From RUG11237 sp964450185 (GTDB lineage Bacteria; Bacillota; Clostridia; Lachnospirales; Lachnospiraceae): a stretch of DNA of 64,000 nt. Every line of letters starts with the position of its first letter. The first letter of the stretch is position 1. The notes beneath the pieces were generated by a model, which searched no databases, was not told the DNA's origin, and worked only from the letters and a program-made list of their open reading frames with translations. The stretch covers positions 1-64,000 of the forward strand of contig CAYVCL010000001.1 of assembly GCA_964450185.1 (NCBI GenBank), read 5' to 3'. The position numbers and the translations under genes were made by a program. Shown in pieces: positions 59,513 through 64,000 of the stretch.

Positions 59513-60643
59513 TTATTCTGTTTTACCTACCAAAAATTCTTCAAATTTTGCTATGATATCATCTCTCTGTTCCACTGCTTTTCCTAAATCAAGTTCACAT
59601 AAGTTGTCTAACGGTGTCTTGCTGTAACCTTCCGGAACTTCCCCGATTACACCGATACTGGTAATTGGATAAGCTACAGAATACTGTTCCATGGCGGAAT
59701 CTGAAATTGCCCAGTCTAAGAAAGTATATGCACAAGGATTAATTTCATCTTTGTTGATAAGACAGTTTGCTTCTACTTCCCAGCCGGAAGCTCCTGTGCC
59801 TTCATCCGGGAATACTACCTGTACCGGATTTCCTTCCTGATAAAGCTGTGCGCATCGGTAACCCATGGAAATTCCCACTACACATTCTCCTGATGCTGCC
59901 ATTTTCGCCGGCTTAGAACCGGAAGTTGTATATGTTAAAATATTATCATTTAATTTTTTCAGGTATTCCCATCCTGCTTCTTCTCCCATGGTCTGTAATA
60001 CACCGTTTACAGTCAACATTCCAGTACCGGAGGATGTTGGGTCCGGCATTACAATCAATCCCTTATAACATGGATCTATTAAATCTTCCATAGATGTAGG
60101 TACTGGAACGCCTAGTCTTTCACATTCATCTGTATTTACAAGAAATGCTGTTTCATATGCATCAATACCAGTCCACATAGTAGGCTCTGAAGTATCTTTA
60201 AAGTCCTCCATAAGTCTGTCTGCACCTTCCGGTGTATATCCTTTAATCAAATCGTAATTTTCTAACTGTAGTAATACGCTTGCAGCAACACCCCATACCA
60301 CATCTGCTGTTGGGTTGTCTTTTTCAGCGATAATTTTTGCGATAATTGTACCTGTAGAATCACGGATTATATTTAATTCAATATCTGGATACTGTTCACG
60401 GAACGGAGCTAAATATGCTTCAATCATATCATCCTCTAACGCAGTATAAACAGTAAGTGTTCCGGATTCTGCTTTTGCAATTTCTCCATCCGCACTTTCC
60501 TCTGTGCCTGTGGTTTCAGTAGTTGCTGTTTCTTCCGCTGTTTCTTCTGTATCACCTTCCGGATTTGTCTGCTTTACTGCACAACCACCAAGTGTACACA
60601 CCATAAGTGCCGTTACAAGTAACATCGATAATAATTTCTTCAT
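59513..60643 (-). CDS. phnS: 2-aminoethylphosphonate-type ABC transporter substrate-binding lipoprotein
   Basis: A 376-residue lipoprotein: lipobox TLGGC with Cys21, a Thr/Glu-rich linker to about residue 55, then a type-2 periplasmic-binding fold of the iron/phosphonate class (TLTVYTALEDDMIEAYL, ADVVWGVAASVLLQLE). The family match to 2-aminoethylphosphonate binding proteins is supported by the operon, which includes phnW. The ATG at 60641-60643 is preferred over a GTG three codons earlier. It is the last gene of the transporter operon. Iron(III) binding proteins share the fold, so substrate is inferred. Confidence 0.8.
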   Translation of the reverse strand: MKKLLSMLLVTALMVCTLGGCAVKQTNPEGDTEETAEETATTETTGTEESADGEIAKAESGTLTVYTALEDDMIEAYLAPFREQYPDIELNIIRDSTGTIIAKIIAEKDNPTADVVWGVAASVLLQLENYDLIKGYTPEGADRLMEDFKDTSEPTMWTGIDAYETAFLVNTDECERLGVPVPTSMEDLIDPCYKGLIVMPDPTSSGTGMLTVNGVLQTMGEEAGWEYLKKLNDNILTYTTSGSKPAKMAASGECVVGISMGYRCAQLYQEGNPVQVVFPDEGTGASGWEVEANCLINKDEINPCAYTFLDWAISDSAMEQYSVAYPITSIGVIGEVPEGYSKTPLDNLCELDLGKAVEQRDDIIAKFEEFLVGKTE

Positions 60644-60673
60644 AATACTCACGCTTCCTTTCTTTTGTCAAAT

Positions 60674-62482
60674 CTAGTTGTTTGTCTGCTGCATCTGTTC
60701 CATCAAATCCAGTTCAATCTGGTCTACTGACAAATCTCTTGTCACAGGGTTTAATTTAACATCCCCCTTTTTCCAACGGTCTACTTTTTTCGTCAGCTTA
60801 ATATTTACAAGTTCATAAATTAAACGTACTGCAATATTTATGAAAAGGATTAAAATGGACATTGCTGCGGCTGCGGCATAATCGCCATTATCATCCATAT
60901 TTAAGACAGCGATTGCAGCCGGTTTGTTTGTTGTATTATACAAGAATACAATAGCGGATACCGTTACCATGGAATTTACAAAATAGTAAACAAAAATTTC
61001 AAATACCGCTGCGATAGACATTGGCAGTGATACTTTGAAAAACACTACCCAAAATGGTACTGACATGGAGTCTGCCACGTTTTCATACTCTCTGTCTAAT
61101 TTCTTTACTGCAGTAGTGGCTGTAACAAAGGTAACAGAAAACATATGAATTACATTACATAAAATCATAATCGCCATTGTTCCATATAAGCCGTTAAAAG
61201 GATTGGATACGGAGAGATTTACGAAAGGCAAATCAATCCATTCCTTATTAAAGAACATAATATAGGATAAACCAAGCACCAAGCCCGGAAGTGCCATTGG
61301 CATCATAGAGGTAAATCTGCAAAAGCCTCTTATTCTTCCCATTGGTTTTGCCCGTTCAATAAGATACGCTGTGCTGAATACAATCAAGGTTCCTATTATA
61401 GCTGCACCAATGGATAATTTGAAACTGTTCCAGAAGGAAACTGCACCGCTTCCCACCAGCTTAGAACCAAAATCAAAATGCTGCAATGTAAATGTCATAT
61501 CATTCGGCCATCTTTTTACAACGGCTGACATTACTATAGAAGCAATTAAAACAAGGTTGATTAATACAAGCAGTGTACAGAGAATCTGATATACTGTATC
61601 TCTTGCCTTAGACTTTTCCGGTACAAAGGCTACAGCTTTCGAAGATAACTCATCCGAAGCACTTTTCTTTCTCATAAACAAGTCAATCAAAAATGCCAGA
61701 AATGCCGGAATTGTTAGAATTACGCCTACCACAGCACCCATAGACATATTCTGCTGTCCTACCACCTGTTTATAAATATCTGTCGCCAGTACATTATAGT
61801 TACCACCTACTACCTGAGGCGCACCAAAATCTGTAAAACTCAATGTAAAGCACACAATAAATGCATTTACCACACCATACTTAATGTTTGGCAATGTGAT
61901 TTTGAAAAAGGTTTTTACCGGATTGGAGCCTAATACAGAAGCTGCTTCATATAATCTGTTGTCTGCACTCTGCAATGCCACAATCAAAACTAAAAATGCC
62001 TGCGGGAATGTGTAAAACACTTCTGCCATAATGATACCTGTTTTTCCATACAAACCAATATCTATGCCATACTGTGTAACAAATCCCATCTTTCCAAAAA
62101 TATAAATCAATGCCATACCATGTACCATAGTTGGCAAAAACAGTGGGAGCATTGCCACATAGCGGTAAAATCCTTTGAATTTCATGTTTGTTCTTGTGAT
62201 ACCGTAAGCAAACACCAGTCCTAATACGGTACTGACGGTGGCTGTAATCACCGACACGGAAATGGAATGAACAATGGATACCGACAATGCCTCATTGCTA
62301 AAATAGGTTTTAAAATTTTCTAATCCTACCCAGTTTCCTGAATTGTCCATAAATACCTGACTAAATATTGTAATCATTGGTACGATAAGAAAGATAATAA
62401 ACCAGGCTAGCATGATTATAATCAAAACCCTCTGGGCAAATTCACTGGGGTTGAAGCTGTTAAATTTATTTGATTTTTTCAT
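60674..62482 (-). CDS. ABC transporter permease, two permease domains fused
   Basis: A 602-residue polytopic membrane protein with about twelve helices, made of two similar permease halves (about 20-280 and 310-570). Each half carries the EAA-type loop that contacts the ATPase: EAASVLGSNPVKTFFKITLP in the first and ENVADSMSVPFWVVFFKVSL in the second. In Salmonella the equivalent is two proteins, PhnU and PhnV. AAGGAGG upstream of the ATG at 62480-62482 fixes the start. It lies between the ATPase and the binding protein with 23 and 30 bases of spacing. Confidence 0.88.
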   Translation of the reverse strand: MKKSNKFNSFNPSEFAQRVLIIIMLAWFIIFLIVPMITIFSQVFMDNSGNWVGLENFKTYFSNEALSVSIVHSISVSVITATVSTVLGLVFAYGITRTNMKFKGFYRYVAMLPLFLPTMVHGMALIYIFGKMGFVTQYGIDIGLYGKTGIIMAEVFYTFPQAFLVLIVALQSADNRLYEAASVLGSNPVKTFFKITLPNIKYGVVNAFIVCFTLSFTDFGAPQVVGGNYNVLATDIYKQVVGQQNMSMGAVVGVILTIPAFLAFLIDLFMRKKSASDELSSKAVAFVPEKSKARDTVYQILCTLLVLINLVLIASIVMSAVVKRWPNDMTFTLQHFDFGSKLVGSGAVSFWNSFKLSIGAAIIGTLIVFSTAYLIERAKPMGRIRGFCRFTSMMPMALPGLVLGLSYIMFFNKEWIDLPFVNLSVSNPFNGLYGTMAIMILCNVIHMFSVTFVTATTAVKKLDREYENVADSMSVPFWVVFFKVSLPMSIAAVFEIFVYYFVNSMVTVSAIVFLYNTTNKPAAIAVLNMDDNGDYAAAAAMSILILFINIAVRLIYELVNIKLTKKVDRWKKGDVKLNPVTRDLSVDQIELDLMEQMQQTNN

Positions 62483-62505
62483 ACTATCTACCTCCTTGCC
62501 CAAAG

Positions 62506-63600
62506 TTATTCTTTTGTTTTTTCTGCATTCAAATTATAATAATGAAGTTTTCCGTCTTTGAAACGGATGGATATCTTATCTCCTACTTTAATCCCCATTC
62601 GGTTGAATTCTTCTGTGGTCATATCACAGGAAATATATTCATGATTGAATGTGCTTTCCGTGTCATCTCTCAGTGACATGGTAATTCTGTAACAAAATCC
62701 ATGAAACTCGATTTCTTTTACCTTAACCCGGAAAGAATTCAATGATTTGTACTCTACAATTTCAATATTTTCCGGTCGACATGCCTTGATTTTATAACGG
62801 TTCTTCTCCAAATCACTGATAAGCACTTCTTTATCTTCTGTCATTTCTTCTGCATTCTTACGCACATCCGCCTGAAAGAAATTGATAGAACCAATAAAGT
62901 CTGCCACAAAAGGAGAATTTGGATTTTCATAAACTTCCAAAGGAGTTCCCTCCTGACGCACACAAGCATTATTCATAACGATAATTTTGTCTGCCATGGT
63001 AAGGGCTTCTTCCTGATCGTGGGTTACCATAATTGTGGTAATTCCCAAATTCTGCTGAAGACTTCGAATTTCTTTTCGCACCTTCTGTCTTACTTTAGCA
63101 TCTAAGGCAGATAATGGTTCATCTAACAACAAAAAGTCCGGTGATAATACGATAGCTCTCGCCAATGCAATTCTCTGCTGCTGTCCACCGGATAACTGGG
63201 ACGGATATTTGTTGATATGTTCCACCAGATTAACCTGTTCCAAAGAATGTCTTACCTTTTCTTCAATTTCTTCTTTTTTCATCTTTTTGTTTTTCAACCC
63301 GAAAGCTATGTTGTCTTTCACCGTCATATTTGGAAACAGTGCATAAGACTGGAATACAATTCCAAAATTACGCTTACTTGGATGAAAATTTGTAGCATCT
63401 ACTCCATTTAAAAAGATTTTTCCTTTGGTTGGTTTTTCCAGCCCTGCAATGATTCTAAGCAATGTTGTTTTTCCACAACCGGATGGACCTAACAAGCAGA
63501 CAAATTCACCTTTATTGATTGATAAGTTAATATTTTCTAATGCGGTGAAGGAACCATATTTCTTACAGATTCCGTCTATTCTTAAAAATTCCTCTGCCAT
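62506..63600 (-). CDS. phnT: 2-aminoethylphosphonate-type ABC transporter ATPase
   Basis: A 364-residue ABC ATPase. Walker A is GPSGCGKTTLLR, the signature LSGGQQQRIALARA, Walker B FLLLDEPLSALD and the switch His is in VTHDQEEAL. The C-terminal 120 residues form a TOBE-like regulatory domain. The length and the domain match PhnT/PotA/FbpC-type importers. The ATG at 63598-63600 follows a GAGGCG site; the longer frame is less likely. A terminator lies between it and phnW, so the transporter may be expressed at a lower level than phnW. Confidence 0.86.
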   Translation of the reverse strand: MAEEFLRIDGICKKYGSFTALENINLSINKGEFVCLLGPSGCGKTTLLRIIAGLEKPTKGKIFLNGVDATNFHPSKRNFGIVFQSYALFPNMTVKDNIAFGLKNKKMKKEEIEEKVRHSLEQVNLVEHINKYPSQLSGGQQQRIALARAIVLSPDFLLLDEPLSALDAKVRQKVRKEIRSLQQNLGITTIMVTHDQEEALTMADKIIVMNNACVRQEGTPLEVYENPNSPFVADFIGSINFFQADVRKNAEEMTEDKEVLISDLEKNRYKIKACRPENIEIVEYKSLNSFRVKVKEIEFHGFCYRITMSLRDDTESTFNHEYISCDMTTEEFNRMGIKVGDKISIRFKDGKLHYYNLNAEKTKE

Positions 63601-63640
63601 ATTCTTTCGCCTCTTTTCACATTTGTTTGCTTTTTCAAGA

Positions 63641-63674
63641 CAAAAGGCGCTCACATCCTAAGATGTAAACGCCT
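63641..63674 (-). terminator. Hairpin between phnW and the transporter genes
   Basis: GGCGTTTACATC pairs with GATGTGAGCGCC (one mismatch) on the minus strand, followed by TTTTG. It would end most phnW transcripts or set a lower transporter level. Confidence 0.75.
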
Positions 63675-63746
63675 TTGTTTATCTTGTAAATTATTTATTA
63701 TTTTTTTGTAAATTTTAATCCTTTTTGGAGTTTATGTCAATCCCTT

Positions 63747-64000
63747 TTAGTATTTTGCCGGAATTGCCACATTGTAGTGTTCCATTGCTTCTTTCAATAC
63801 CTTGAAGAAAGCTTCAATGTCTTCCACATCAATGGCACCAAGGGAACACAAACGGAAGGTATCTGTTGTTGAAATCTTTCCAGGATAAATAGTAAATCCT
63901 CTTTCATAACAGTAGTCATGAATTTTTTCAAAATCCCAGTTTTCGTCATTTGGATATTTGATAGAAACTACCATTCCAGACTGCCATTCTTTTTTAATGA
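63747..64000 (-). CDS. phnW: 2-aminoethylphosphonate--pyruvate transaminase, C-terminal fragment (cut by window edge)
   Basis: The last 84 codons or so of a PLP-dependent aminotransferase. The C-terminal signature RGFTIYPGKISTTDTFRL, followed by a CSLGAID stretch, matches PhnW, which converts 2-aminoethylphosphonate and pyruvate into phosphonoacetaldehyde and alanine. The frame continues past position 64000. Next to a matching transporter it points to use of 2-aminoethylphosphonate as phosphorus, nitrogen or carbon source. The next enzyme, phosphonoacetaldehyde hydrolase (PhnX), would be expected just outside the window. Confidence 0.88.
   Translation of the reverse strand, partial: IKKEWQSGMVVSIKYPNDENWDFEKIHDYCYERGFTIYPGKISTTDTFRLCSLGAIDVEDIEAFFKVLKEAMEHYNVAIPAKY

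Noticed and set aside
1..64000. CRISPR arrays, tRNA and rRNA genes, insertion sequences, prophage
   Set aside because: Looked for on both strands; no spaced short repeats, cloverleaf sequences, transposase or phage structural genes were seen.

Overview
The window is low-GC DNA from a spore-forming anaerobic Firmicute, most likely a member of the Lachnospiraceae (Clostridia). The supporting evidence is the murB-rapZ-whiA-HPr gene order, a CarD regulator, an alpha/beta small acid-soluble spore protein, an oxygen-sensitive glycyl radical enzyme with its activase, and the tig-clpP-clpX-lon-ysxC order. Genus cannot be fixed from the sequence alone. All genes but one lie on the minus strand. I see no tRNA, rRNA, CRISPR array, insertion sequence or prophage.

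Layout. 1-12.3 kb is mostly housekeeping: the start of a diacylglycerol-kinase-like gene, CarD, the murB-rapZ-whiA-HPr operon, galE, a membrane GGDEF/EAL protein, pyruvate kinase, an ArsR repressor with a HAD phosphatase, and a lone plus-strand LytTR response regulator. 12.3-28.0 kb is a single seven-gene minus-strand operon that starts at a good promoter, runs through a cobalamin riboswitch, and ends at a shared terminator. It encodes two secreted or membrane-anchored proteins resembling the two halves of intrinsic factor/transcobalamin (a DUF4430 domain protein and an alpha/alpha-barrel protein). These are followed by a MoxR ATPase, a DUF58 protein, a transglutaminase-like membrane protein that has lost its catalytic Cys, a 1596-residue secreted protein with a PQQ-type propeller region, and a surface protein with another DUF4430-like head, seven helical repeats and BspA-type leucine-rich repeats. 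I infer an extracellular B12 capture system; this is the best candidate for an undescribed system here.

28.0-32.0 kb holds a DUF2812/PadR pair, a VanH-type D-lactate dehydrogenase and an AI-2E family permease. 32.0-46.7 kb is a signalling block: a PAS histidine kinase, REC-HD-GYP (degenerate), CheR, CheB, a single receiver protein, CheA, CheW, a chemoreceptor with almost no extracellular domain, then two large membrane hybrid kinases. One kinase is fused to a complete DegV fatty-acid-binding domain. The block begins with what looks like a T-box tRNA-sensing leader, which is unexpected for chemosensory genes. 46.8-49.3 kb is a decaying locus with a deleted LytTR regulator and a 5'-truncated gene.

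49.4-55.7 kb is the protein quality-control cluster (ysxC, lon, clpX, clpP, tig). 55.8-59.0 kb is a glycyl radical enzyme of unknown substrate with its activating enzyme. A spore SASP gene separates it from a 2-aminoethylphosphonate-type ABC importer and the C-terminal end of phnW, which runs off the right edge.
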